Origin: Halomonas denitrificans
Lineage (GTDB): Bacteria; Pseudomonadota; Gammaproteobacteria; Pseudomonadales; Halomonadaceae
DNA length: 64,000 bases
Direction of reading: 5' to 3'
NCBI RefSeq assembly: GCF_003056305.1
Contig: NZ_PYVX01000003.1
Coordinates: 434,001 to 498,000 of the forward strand
The notes below the pieces were generated by a model. It did no database searches and was not told the DNA's origin. It worked only from the letters and a program-made list of their open reading frames with translations. The first letter of the stretch is position 1. The number at the start of each line of letters is the position of its first letter. Shown here one piece after another: positions 35,526 through 43,884 of the stretch. Made by a program: the position numbers and the translations under genes.

Positions 35526-35968
35526 GCGTCCGCCAGGGTCACCCGGGCGCCGCCGAAGGCCAGACTTTTCGGGTTGCGGATCGGCGCGTTGGCGGTCAGC
35601 CGGCCGATGCCCACGCCGCAGCGCGCCACCATCCAGATCAGGCAGGCGGTGAAGTAGACATAGCCCAGCGCCCAGGGCGCCACCGCGGGGGCGCCGACCA
35701 GCCCCAGCAGCTGCCAGGCGGCGACGAAGCCCGCCCCGCCCAGCACGCCCAGCCAGAAGGTGCGGATCTGGAACTGCAGGTGGCTCTGTACCCAGGGGTC
35801 GGCGTCGCGCCGCTTGAGGTGGGCGATCAGCACGCCGAGGGGCGCGGTGACCACGGCCAGCACGCTGCCCAGGAACAGCAGGTAGACGACGATGGCGGCG
35901 CCGCGGCCGCGGGCCGCCTTGTCGTGGCGGAAGTCCGGGTCGTGCGCCAGGGAGTGAGTGGAAGACAT
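35522..35968 (-). CDS. Small membrane protein upstream of norE (DUF4870-like)
   Basis: A 148-residue protein with three hydrophobic segments and the motif WVQSHLQFQIRTFW at about residue 65, as in DUF4870-like membrane proteins. Function unknown. It heads the norE-norF operon and is coupled to norE by a 4-bp overlap. ATG 35968 is preferred over a GTG three codons earlier because GAGG lies 8 bases before it. Its place under the NO-responsive promoter suggests a role tied to nitric oxide reduction. Confidence 0.75.
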   Translation of the reverse strand: MSSTHSLAHDPDFRHDKAARGRGAAIVVYLLFLGSVLAVVTAPLGVLIAHLKRRDADPWVQSHLQFQIRTFWLGVLGGAGFVAAWQLLGLVGAPAVAPWALGYVYFTACLIWMVARCGVGIGRLTANAPIRNPKSLAFGGARVTLADA

Positions 35969-35999
35969 GGGGAGCACCTCGCATCCGGCCGTCGGTCAA

Positions 36000-36022
36000 T
36001 TGATGTATTTCATATGCCACTA
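36000..36022 (-). promoter_or_regulatory. NsrR-like site before the norE operon
   Basis: About 16 of 23 positions match the NsrR dyad, with GATGTATTT as the better half. It lies about 43 bp downstream of the Dnr-like site, over the expected start point. Confidence 0.55.
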
Positions 36023-36046
36023 TAGCGCGGGACGCGGCGGTCATCC

Positions 36047-36060
36047 CTAACCTGGATCAA
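36047..36060 (-). promoter_or_regulatory. Anr/Dnr-type site before the norE operon
   Basis: On the minus strand TTGATCCAGGTTAG, 8 of the 10 fixed positions of TTGAT-N4-GTCAA. Its centre is about 85 bp from the first start codon of the operon. Confidence 0.55.
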
Positions 36061-36143
36061 GTCCGCGCCCTTAACGGCGAATGCCGCCCGCGGGCGGCAT
36101 TCTGGGGTGGGCATTCGTTTCGTTGCGTGCGTGGCGCAGCGGC

Positions 36144-37535
36144 TCAGGCCTCGGCCTGCCGCCCCGGGCGCGGCGCGGCGTCGCCGGCGGCGTCTCGTCC
36201 GGCGGCTTTTCCCGCGGCATAGCGGGCCGCCGGCTCCTGGAGCTCCGGCAGGTAGCGGTAGCGCTCCTCGCCGAGCTCCGGCACCCGGGAACGCTCCATG
36301 CGCCGGATCGCGCCGTGCATCCAGATCAGCGAGATCGCCACCAGCACGAAGAGCACCATGTAGGAGCTGGTCCAGACCCCGGTGAGGTCGAGCACGGCGC
36401 CGAACAGGATGGGCAGGAAGAAGCCGCCCAGGCCGCCGATCATGCCGACCAGGCCGCCCACCGAGCCGACGTTCTCCGGGTAGTAGACCGGGATGTGCTT
36501 GTAGACCGCGGCCTTGCCCAGCGACATGAAGAAGCCCAGCAGCACGGTCAGCACCACCACGCCCCACAGCGGCATGGCGAGCGAGAAGGCGATCTGGCCC
36601 TCCTTGCCCTCCACCACGTAGTGGGTCTCGGGGTAGGCGAGCAGGAACAGGCAGACCAGCGAGGCGATGAAGGTCAGGTACATGATCGAGCGCGCGCCGT
36701 AGCGGTCGGACATCCAGCCGCCGAGGGCCCGGAAGACGCTGGCCGGCAGGGTGTAGAGGGCGGCCAGGGAGCCGGCCACGGCGATGCTGACGTCGTAGGC
36801 CCCCACGTAGTAGCGCGGCAGGTAGGAGGCCAGGGCGACGAAGGCGCCGAAGACGAAGAAGTAGTAGAGGGCGAAGCGCCACACCTGCAGGTGCTTGAGG
36901 GGGGCCAGCTGCTCCCGGGCGGAGGTGGCCTTGCCGCCCTGGCCGCGCCGGGAGCGGGTCAGCGGATCCTCCTTGGAGAACACCCAGAAGCCCACGGCCA
37001 CCACGGTCAGCACGATGGCGTAGACCACCGCGGTCTGCTCCCAGCCCAGCGCCAGCAGCAGGAAGGGCGCGGCGAAGTTGGTCACCGCCGCCCCGGCGTT
37101 GCCGGCGCCGAAGATGCCCAACGCCGTGCCCTGGCGCTCCTTCTCGAACCAGTAGGAGGTGTAGGCGATGCCGACGATGAAGGAGCCGCCGGCCAGGCCC
37201 ACGCCGAGGGCCGCGACCAGGAACATCGCGTAGGACTCGACGAAGGAGAGCAGGAAGACGCAGGCCGCGGTGACCAGCATCAGCAGGCTGAAGACGCGCC
37301 GGCCGCCGAACTGCTCGGTCCAGATGCCGAGGAAGATGCGGCTGATCGAGCCGGTGAGGATCGGCGTGGCCACCAGGATGCCGAACTGGGTCTCGTTGAG
37401 GCCGAGGTCCTGCTTGATCTTGATGCCGATGATGGAAAAGATCGTCCACACCGCGAAGCAGGTGGTGAACGCCAGGGTGCTGAGTGACAGCGCCCGGATC
37501 TGCTGGGGCCGGGTCACCCCCTCGAGGTGTTTCAT
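36144..37535 (-). CDS. narK: Nitrate/nitrite transporter NarK (NarK1 type)
   Basis: Major facilitator transporter of 463 residues with 12 membrane segments. It has both nitrate signatures: GIFGAGNAGAAVTNF and GGLVGMIGGLGGFFLPILFG. It should import nitrate or exchange it for nitrite at the inner membrane. The soluble C-terminal tail is Ala/Arg rich. It follows narK2 after 163 bp and has its own FNR-type and NarL-type sites. Confidence 0.93.
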   Translation of the reverse strand: MKHLEGVTRPQQIRALSLSTLAFTTCFAVWTIFSIIGIKIKQDLGLNETQFGILVATPILTGSISRIFLGIWTEQFGGRRVFSLLMLVTAACVFLLSFVESYAMFLVAALGVGLAGGSFIVGIAYTSYWFEKERQGTALGIFGAGNAGAAVTNFAAPFLLLALGWEQTAVVYAIVLTVVAVGFWVFSKEDPLTRSRRGQGGKATSAREQLAPLKHLQVWRFALYYFFVFGAFVALASYLPRYYVGAYDVSIAVAGSLAALYTLPASVFRALGGWMSDRYGARSIMYLTFIASLVCLFLLAYPETHYVVEGKEGQIAFSLAMPLWGVVVLTVLLGFFMSLGKAAVYKHIPVYYPENVGSVGGLVGMIGGLGGFFLPILFGAVLDLTGVWTSSYMVLFVLVAISLIWMHGAIRRMERSRVPELGEERYRYLPELQEPAARYAAGKAAGRDAAGDAAPRPGRQAEA

Positions 37536-37600
37536 GTCGTGCCTCCTTCGGCGTGCATGAATGGTCGCTTTCCAGACTGGCAGGCGGGGGGCGGAGGATC

Positions 37601-37614
37601 TTGACCTGCATCAA
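37601..37614 (-). promoter_or_regulatory. Anr/FNR-type site before narK
   Basis: TTGACCTGCATCAA, a perfect FNR-like dyad with mixed half-sites, centred 72 bp before the narK start. Confidence 0.8.
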
Positions 37615-37628
37615 GCCCGCCGCCCCGC

Positions 37629-37665
37629 TACCCCTTGATATTCCGCGCCTATCTCTTTGGGAGTA
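37629..37665. promoter_or_regulatory. NarL-type heptamers before narK
   Basis: TACCCCT at 37629-37635 and a 7-2-7 pair TATCTCT-TT-GGGAGTA at 37650-37665. They lie upstream of the FNR-type site, as at E. coli narK. Confidence 0.55.
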
Positions 37666-37698
37666 GGGCGCCTGGCGGCGCCCCATCCGCACGAGGGA

Positions 37699-39351
37699 TC
37701 AGGGATTCTTCACGTAGGCGCCGGGGCGCAGGTAGAACCACCAGTTGACGATCAGGCAGAGGGCGTAGAAGGCCGCGAAGCCGTACATCGCCATCTCCGG
37801 GGTGCCGGCCTTGATCTGCTCGCCCATCACCCGCGGGGCGATGAAGGCGCCGTAGGCGGCCACGGCGGAGGTCCAGCCGAGCACCGGGCCCTTCTGCTGC
37901 AGGTCGAAGATGAAGCCGATGCTGCGGAAGGTGGAGCCGTTGCCGATGCCGCTGGCGGCGAACAGCACGATGAACAGGAGCAGGAACATCCAGAAGTACT
38001 GGTTGGGGTCGGTGGCGTTGTAGGCCAGCATCATCACGTAGCCCACCGCCGCCGAGGCCAGGACCATCACCACGGAGATCGCCTGGGTGACGATGGCGCC
38101 GCCCACCTTGTCGGAGATCCAGCCGCCCACCGGGCGGATCAGCGCGCCGACGAAGGGGCCCATCCAGGCCCAGGTCAGGGCGCTGGGGGCGTCGGGGTTG
38201 GCCACGCGGGTGATGGTGCCGTCGGCGGCCACCTCCATCATGTTGCCGAAGATGACGCTGATGGAGAGCGGCAGGGCCGCGGAGAAGCCGATGAAGGAGC
38301 CGAAGGTGGCGATGTAGAGCACTGTCATCGCCCAGGTGTGCTTGTTGGAGAAGATCGCGAACTGCTTCTGGATGTTGGGCTTGATGTCGCCGGGAATCAG
38401 GCGCAGCAGCCCCAGGGTCAGGGCGATGGTCAGCGGCAGGGCGAGCCACATGTTGAGCCAGCCCAGCGCCACCACGCCGACGATCGAGGTCAGGATGCCC
38501 ACGCCGTAGAGGCCGAGGATCTTGCCGAAGGCCTGCAGCGGCGAGCCGGGGTTGGGGGTGATGGCGCGAATGTTGTTCATGCCGAACCAGCCGGCGAAGG
38601 CCAGCGGGATCAGGAAGACCAGCCAGATGAAGCCGGCGTTCTGGATCCAGGTGTCGGTGCCCGCCTCGATGCGGCCGATCAGGGTGCCGCTGGCCTTCTG
38701 CAGCTCCATCGGCTCGCCGCCCAGGGCGCCGAACAGCCCGACGGTCATCACCAGCGGGATCAGGATCTGCATGGTGGTGACGCCGAAGTTGCCGAGCCCG
38801 GCGTTCATGCCCAGGGCGTAGCCCTGCTGCTTCTTGGGGAAGAAGCTCGAGATGTTGCTCATCGAGTTGGCGAAGTTGCCGCCGCCGATCCCCGAGAGCA
38901 GCGCCAGCGCCTGGAAGACCCAGAAGGGCGTGCCCGGGTTCATCAGCGCGATGCCGGTGCCCAGCGCCGGAATCATCAGCAGGGCGGTGGTCAGGAAGAT
39001 GGTGTTGCGCCCGCCGGCGATGCGGATCATGAACGACGCCGGGATGCGCAGGGTGGCGCCGGCGAGGCCGGCGATGGCGGTCAGGGTGAACAGCTGGTCC
39101 ACCGTGAACGGGAAGCCGAGGTTGCGCATCTGGGTGGTGATCATCCCCCACATCAGCCAGACGGCGAAGCCCATCAGCAGGCTGGGGATGGAGATCCACA
39201 GGTTGCGGCTGGCGATCTTGCGCCCCTGGGTCTTCCAGAACGTCTCGTCCTCGACGTCCCAGTGTTCGATGTCGGCGTTGCGCCGGCCGCCGGGCGGAAG
39301 CGGCTGTCGCTGGCCCTCCCAGCGGGTGGTATCGGCACTCTCTCGGGTCAT
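37699..39351 (-). CDS. narK2: Nitrate/nitrite transporter NarK2
   Basis: A 550-residue major facilitator protein, longer than narK because of a 50-residue cytoplasmic N-terminus and extended loops. Nitrate signature regions are GMNAGLGNFGVTTMQILIPL and YGAFIAPRVMGEQ. It resembles the second NarK of denitrifiers with paired narK1K2 genes, where the pair is needed for nitrate/nitrite exchange. ATG 39351 has GAGGGGGG before it; an in-frame ATG 33 bases earlier lacks one. First gene of narK2-narK. Confidence 0.92.
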   Translation of the reverse strand: MTRESADTTRWEGQRQPLPPGGRRNADIEHWDVEDETFWKTQGRKIASRNLWISIPSLLMGFAVWLMWGMITTQMRNLGFPFTVDQLFTLTAIAGLAGATLRIPASFMIRIAGGRNTIFLTTALLMIPALGTGIALMNPGTPFWVFQALALLSGIGGGNFANSMSNISSFFPKKQQGYALGMNAGLGNFGVTTMQILIPLVMTVGLFGALGGEPMELQKASGTLIGRIEAGTDTWIQNAGFIWLVFLIPLAFAGWFGMNNIRAITPNPGSPLQAFGKILGLYGVGILTSIVGVVALGWLNMWLALPLTIALTLGLLRLIPGDIKPNIQKQFAIFSNKHTWAMTVLYIATFGSFIGFSAALPLSISVIFGNMMEVAADGTITRVANPDAPSALTWAWMGPFVGALIRPVGGWISDKVGGAIVTQAISVVMVLASAAVGYVMMLAYNATDPNQYFWMFLLLFIVLFAASGIGNGSTFRSIGFIFDLQQKGPVLGWTSAVAAYGAFIAPRVMGEQIKAGTPEMAMYGFAAFYALCLIVNWWFYLRPGAYVKNP

Positions 39352-39401
39352 GGTGGTTCCCCCCTCGCGGTCTCTCGGTGGCACCCCTCGCGCGATGGCG
39401 T

Positions 39402-39415
39402 TTGACCGGCATCAA
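39402..39415 (-). promoter_or_regulatory. Anr/FNR-type site before narK2
   Basis: TTGACCGGCATCAA, perfect FNR-like dyad centred 57 bp before the narK2 start. Confidence 0.8.
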
Positions 39416-39493
39416 GCCAGGGGCTTTGCCACGCAAGATACGCCCGGGCGTCGGGCGGCGAAACGGCCCAAAAAGGCCGCCAAAACAGCGGGA

Positions 39494-39509
39494 TACCCCT
39501 TGAGGGGTA
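39494..39509. promoter_or_regulatory. Perfect NarL 7-2-7 site before narK2
   Basis: TACCCCT-TG-AGGGGTA, an exact palindrome of two NarL heptamers, 93 bp upstream of the FNR-type site. Confidence 0.75.
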
Positions 39510-39627
39510 GAGGGGGAGAGGGGCGCTTGCCTGCCATATCAGGGGCTTAGCGCAGCACCCCGGGCGGTGAGGGCCCGGGGGCGGGCGACGGGGCTATTTG
39601 GAGGTATCCACACGGAACCGCGCCGGG

Positions 39628-40290
39628 CTACTTGTCCACACCCTCCTGCACGGCCCACACCGCGGCCTCCACCCGGGAGCGCAGGTTGAGCTTCTTGAGC
39701 AGGTGCTTGACGTGGACCTTCACCGTGCCCTCGGTGATGTCGAGCTGGCGGGCGATCAGCTTGTTGGAGAGGCCGGCGGCCAGCTCGCGCAGGATCTCCC
39801 GCTCGCGCTGGGTGAGGCTGTGGATATCCGGCGTGGCCGGCTGGGAGCGCTGGCTACGCAGCGCCTCGGCCAGCAGGGCGGTGAGGCGCTCGCTGATCAC
39901 CATGCGGCCCAGCGCCGCCTGGCGCAGCTGGCGGATCATGTCGTCCGGGTCCATGTCCTTGAGCAGGTAGCCGTCGGCGCCGGCGCGCAGGGCGGCGACC
40001 ACGTCCTCCTCGTGATCGGAGACGGTGAACATCACGATGCGCCCGGCGAAGCCCTCCTGGCGCAGCCGCTTGAGGGTCTCGATACCGTCCATCCCCGGCA
40101 TGTTGAGGTCCAGCAGCACCAGGTCCGGGTCCAGCTCGCCGGCCAGGCGGACGCCCTCCTCCGGCTCGCCGGTCTCGCCGGCGAGCGCCAGGTCGTCCTC
40201 CAGCTCGAGCAGCTGGGTCACCCCGCGGCGCAGCAGCGGGTGATCGTCGATGATCAGGAGGGTGGCGGGGTCGTGGGCGTTTCGGGTCAT
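39628..40290 (-). CDS. narL: Nitrate/nitrite response regulator NarL
   Basis: Response regulator of 220 residues. The receiver domain has the phosphorylated Asp61 ([13 protein letters not shown]) and the acidic pair at 15-16; the LuxR-type DNA-binding domain follows ([20 protein letters not shown] ... [11 protein letters not shown]). It should bind the 7-2-7 heptamer pairs seen before the narK genes and narG. Its start overlaps the narX stop by 4 bp. Confidence 0.95.
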   Translation of the reverse strand: MTRNAHDPATLLIIDDHPLLRRGVTQLLELEDDLALAGETGEPEEGVRLAGELDPDLVLLDLNMPGMDGIETLKRLRQEGFAGRIVMFTVSDHEEDVVAALRAGADGYLLKDMDPDDMIRQLRQAALGRMVISERLTALLAEALRSQRSQPATPDIHSLTQREREILRELAAGLSNKLIARQLDITEGTVKVHVKHLLKKLNLRSRVEAAVWAVQEGVDK

Positions 40291-42194
40291 CCGGCAGGGT
40301 CCCTGTTGACGGGTTGGAGGCGGTCGGGCGGCTCGGCGGGTTGCTGGGCGATCAGCCGGGCCGTCTGCGGGGTGAAGACGATGGTCACGAGGGTACCGCC
40401 GGCGTCGCGGTTGCGCACCTGGAAGTCGCCGCCCAGGGTATCGGCCCGGTCGCGCATGATCACCAGGCCATAGTGCATGGGCGGCGAGTCCTGGGTCTCG
40501 AGGCCGATGCCGTCGTCCTCGATCATCACCTCGAGGCGGGCCTCGGCGAAGCGCACCGTGACCGCCGCCCAGTGGGCCCGGGCGTGCTTGTGCACGTTGG
40601 CCAGCGCCTCGCGCACCACCTGCAGCACGTGGATCTCCTCGTTGGGGTTGAGCAGGTGCGGCGGCACGTCGACGTAGAGCTCCACCGGGAAGCCCAGCCG
40701 CTCGCCGAACTCCTCGGTGGTCTGGCGCAGGGCGCTCGAGAGCCCCGGGCCGTCGAGGCGCAGCCGGAAGGTGGTGAGCAGCTCGCGCAGCTGGCGATAG
40801 GCGCTGTCGAGCCCGGTGCGCAGCTCGTCGAACACCGGCGCCTGGGTCTCCCGGGGCATCTCCTTGGCCTGCATGCGCTCCAGGCGCGCCACCTGCATCT
40901 TGAGGTAGGAGAGCGACTGGGCCAGGGAGTCGTGGAGCTCGCGAGCGATGATGGTGCGCTCGTTCATCAGCGTCACCTGCTGCTCCTCCTCGATGCGCCG
41001 CTGCAGGTAGACCGCCGTGGCCAGCTGGTCGGAGAGGGTGTAGAGCAGCCGGCGGGTGCTGGGGCTGAGCGGCGAGGCGCTGGGGTACCACACCTCCAGG
41101 GTGCCGAGCAGGGTCTCGCCGATGCTCACCGGCAGCATCAGGCACTCCGCCCCGCCTTTCTCGGAGAGCTCCAGGGGCTGGGGATCGATCAGGCAGGCGT
41201 GGCAGTCGTGGTTGCGGCAGTAGGTCGGCCGTCGGGGCGAGTGGGTGGCGAGGATCGACACCTCGCGCTGGTCGTAGGGGTCGTGCAGCGACAGGCCGAT
41301 GGGACCGATGCCGAGCAGCGTCTCGAGGCGGCGCAGCATGGGCGCGGCGCTGGCGCAGAGGTCGTTGCCCCCGCCGTAGAGCGCGCGGCTGCCGTCGTGG
41401 AGGATCTGCATCGCCTCGTTGCTGCGCGCCAGCTCCTGCTTCTTGCGCGAGACCCGCGCCTCGAGCTCCGCGTAGCTCGCGCCGAGCTCCGCGGCCATGG
41501 TGTTCAGGGTGGTGCCGAGCAGCGCCAGCTCGTCGCTGCCCGAGAGTCGCGTGCGATGGCCGAAGTTGCGCCGGCCCGCCTCCCGGGCCTGCACCACCAG
41601 CTGGTGCAGCGGGCCCACCAGGTTGTGGCGGATGTCGTAGAGGGCGATCGCCACCACCACCGCGGTCAGCACCAGGAAGAGGATCTGCAGGGCGCTGAGC
41701 AGGCGGATCTTGGCCTCGCTGTTCTGCTCGAGCCGGGTGACCATCTGGTCGATGTCGCCCACCAGGCCGTCGAGGGCCTGGCGCAGGGCGTCGACCTCTA
41801 GCCCGCCGCCGGCGATGGCGCGGACCACCTGGGGCGCGAGGGTCTCCTCCCAGCGCGTCTGCAGGCGTTGGTACTGTTCGCGCAGGGGGTGGTCCTCGGC
41901 CTCGGGCAGTGCGGCGATCAGCTGCGGGCTCGCCAGCCGCTCGTGGAAGCGCTCGCTCAGCGCCTGGACCCGCTCGCGATGCGCCGCCGCCGGCTCGCGC
42001 TCGTAGCGCTGCAGGGCCGCGACGATCTGGTAGGTGTTCATGCGCAGCGAGCCGGCCACGTTGATGGCGGCGGCGTCGCCACGGCTGCCGTTGGCCACCA
42101 TCATGGTCACCACGATGCTGATCAGGGCCATGGCGCTGATCGCCAGCAGCGAGGCGCTGATGCGGGCCACCAGGGAGCGCTGCAGCAGCTTCAT
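40287..42194 (-). CDS. narX: Nitrate/nitrite sensor histidine kinase NarX
   Basis: Membrane sensor kinase of 635 residues. Two membrane segments (about 12-34 and 150-175) flank a periplasmic helical domain with a P-box-like sequence ([20 protein letters not shown] at 38-57). HAMP, a central region with a Cys-x4-Cys-x2-Cys set (CRNHDCHAC, near 326-334), and a HisKA_3 domain with phosphorylated His in [10 protein letters not shown] (near 415) follow. The ATPase region ends the protein. It is transcribed with narL. Confidence 0.94.
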   Translation of the reverse strand: MKLLQRSLVARISASLLAISAMALISIVVTMMVANGSRGDAAAINVAGSLRMNTYQIVAALQRYEREPAAAHRERVQALSERFHERLASPQLIAALPEAEDHPLREQYQRLQTRWEETLAPQVVRAIAGGGLEVDALRQALDGLVGDIDQMVTRLEQNSEAKIRLLSALQILFLVLTAVVVAIALYDIRHNLVGPLHQLVVQAREAGRRNFGHRTRLSGSDELALLGTTLNTMAAELGASYAELEARVSRKKQELARSNEAMQILHDGSRALYGGGNDLCASAAPMLRRLETLLGIGPIGLSLHDPYDQREVSILATHSPRRPTYCRNHDCHACLIDPQPLELSEKGGAECLMLPVSIGETLLGTLEVWYPSASPLSPSTRRLLYTLSDQLATAVYLQRRIEEEQQVTLMNERTIIARELHDSLAQSLSYLKMQVARLERMQAKEMPRETQAPVFDELRTGLDSAYRQLRELLTTFRLRLDGPGLSSALRQTTEEFGERLGFPVELYVDVPPHLLNPNEEIHVLQVVREALANVHKHARAHWAAVTVRFAEARLEVMIEDDGIGLETQDSPPMHYGLVIMRDRADTLGGDFQVRNRDAGGTLVTIVFTPQTARLIAQQPAEPPDRLQPVNRDPAG

Positions 42195-42235
42195 CGGGGT
42201 CTCCGGCCGGACGAACGTAGGGTGTCGAGTGCCAC

Positions 42236-42251
42236 TATACCCTAGTAGGTA
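42236..42251. promoter_or_regulatory. NarL-type heptamer pair between narX and the third narK
   Basis: TATACCC-TA-GTAGGTA. Could serve either divergent gene. It is 42 bp from the narX start. Confidence 0.45.
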
Positions 42252-42345
42252 GGCGTCGCTCCCTCAAAGGCGTACCCCGACTGCCTCTTTGACCTTCTCC
42301 CCCCCGCTCCCGAGAATTTGGGTACCCCTCCTCGAGCGTCGGCCC

Positions 42346-43680
42346 ATGTCCAGCGATCTCCCCTCATCCTCGCGCGCCACCCGCGTCCCGCCGCGGGGCG
42401 GGGACGAGGCGCCGCCGGGCTACCGCGCGCTGGTGGTGGTCGCGCTCTCGCCGCTGGCCTTCGCCCTGGTCTTCGCCTGCTGGACGCTGTTCGCGGTGCT
42501 CGGCGTGGAGCTGCGCCGCGACCTGGCCCTGGGCGGGGTCGCCTTCGCCGTGCTGCTCTCCACGCCGATGCTCGCCGGCGCCCTGGCGAGCCTGCCCATG
42601 GCGCGGCTGGCCCGACGCCACGGCGGGCGCCGGGTCATGCTCGGCTGCCTGCTGCTGATCTGTCCCTTCCTGTGGTGGATCGGCCACGCCCAGCACTATG
42701 CGGAGTTCCTGCTGGCGGGCCTCGGCCTGGGGCTGGGGGCCGGATCGCTGGCCGCGGGGCTGGTCTACGTGGCGGAACTCGGGCCGGCCCGCCATGCCGG
42801 CCTGGCGCTGGGGCTCTACGCGGCCGGCATGGTCGGGGCGGGGCTCGGCTACCTGCTGCTGCCGCTGGTCAGCCAGGCCTACGGCTGGCGCACGGCGCCG
42901 CTGCTCTACCTGCTGCCGGTGCTGCTGGTCGCCGGGCTGCTGTGGCTCTTCGCCGAGGACCGCGCCCCGCCGCCGCCCGTGCGCGATCCCCTGGAGGACG
43001 ATGCGCCGCGCCCGCCCCGGCGGTCGCGGCGGGCGCGCGTCCTGGGCCTCGCCCGGCGGCTCGCCGACTGGTCGCCGTGGCGCCTGGCCCTGCCCTACGC
43101 CTTCTTCTTCGGCGCCTTCCTGGCCCTGGCGCTGTGGCTGCCCGGCCACCTGGCGGCGCGCTACGAGCTCACGCTGCAGGGGGCGGCGCTGCGCGCGATC
43201 CCCTTCACCCTGGCCGTCGGGGCGGGCCAGGTGCTCGGCGGCTGGCTGGCCGACCGTCGCGACTTTCGCAGCCTGCGCTGGTGGCTCTGCGCCTTCGTGC
43301 TGGTCTGCCTCTTCCTGCTCTCCTACCCGCCCTTCGAGCTGCGCATCGAGGGCACCCACGGCCCGCTGAGCTGGCACTACGCGGCGCCTCTATGGGGCTT
43401 CCTCGCCCTGCTGGTGCCCATGGGCGTGGCCATGGGGGTCGGGCAGGGTAGCCTGATGCGCCTGATCCACCGCGACCACGGCGGTGACATGGCGCTGGTG
43501 GGCGGGCTCGCGCTGACATTGGGCGGGCTCTTCGCCGCCCTGCTGCCGCCGATCTTCGTGCTCGGCAGCGAGTGGCTGGGGCTCTCCACCGCCGGCTTCA
43601 TGTTCCTCTACGCCGCCCTGGTCGTCTGCATGCTGCTGATGCTCGCCGACCACGCCCGACAGCGCCCTCGGCTGCGCTGA
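42346..43680 (+). CDS. Divergent NarK-like major facilitator protein
   Basis: A 444-residue transporter with 12 hydrophobic segments, related to NarK. The nitrate signature regions are altered: GLYAAGMVGAGLGYLLLPL replaces the usual GxGNxG stretch and MALVGGLALTLGGLFAALLP the second. It therefore may carry nitrite or another anion. It has an arginine-rich cytoplasmic loop (RPPRRSRRARVLG). The ATG at 42346 has a weak ribosome site; a TTG at 42289 is an alternative. It sits just upstream of narG in the same direction. Confidence 0.8.
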   Translation: MSSDLPSSSRATRVPPRGGDEAPPGYRALVVVALSPLAFALVFACWTLFAVLGVELRRDLALGGVAFAVLLSTPMLAGALASLPMARLARRHGGRRVMLGCLLLICPFLWWIGHAQHYAEFLLAGLGLGLGAGSLAAGLVYVAELGPARHAGLALGLYAAGMVGAGLGYLLLPLVSQAYGWRTAPLLYLLPVLLVAGLLWLFAEDRAPPPPVRDPLEDDAPRPPRRSRRARVLGLARRLADWSPWRLALPYAFFFGAFLALALWLPGHLAARYELTLQGAALRAIPFTLAVGAGQVLGGWLADRRDFRSLRWWLCAFVLVCLFLLSYPPFELRIEGTHGPLSWHYAAPLWGFLALLVPMGVAMGVGQGSLMRLIHRDHGGDMALVGGLALTLGGLFAALLPPIFVLGSEWLGLSTAGFMFLYAALVVCMLLMLADHARQRPRLR

Positions 43681-43713
43681 CCCCTCCGGCCTAACCCCTC
43701 CCTCGACGCCGCC

Positions 43714-43729
43714 TATCCCCTTGGGGGTA
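43714..43729 (+). promoter_or_regulatory. NarL-type 7-2-7 site before narG
   Basis: TATCCCC-TT-GGGGGTA, 163 bp before the narG start. No Dnr or FNR-type dyad was found between it and narG. Confidence 0.6.
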
Positions 43730-43884
43730 GGGGCGATGTATATGGAGGTAACCGGGCAGTAATCGGCGTTGCGATCACCCAGAATCGGCTCCAACGACCC
43801 TGGCCGCGAGCGATGCAAGGCGGCGGTGCAGGAGGGGTGACCCGGAGCGGTCACGCATCTTTTCGAGGAGCCTGGAGAGCGACC

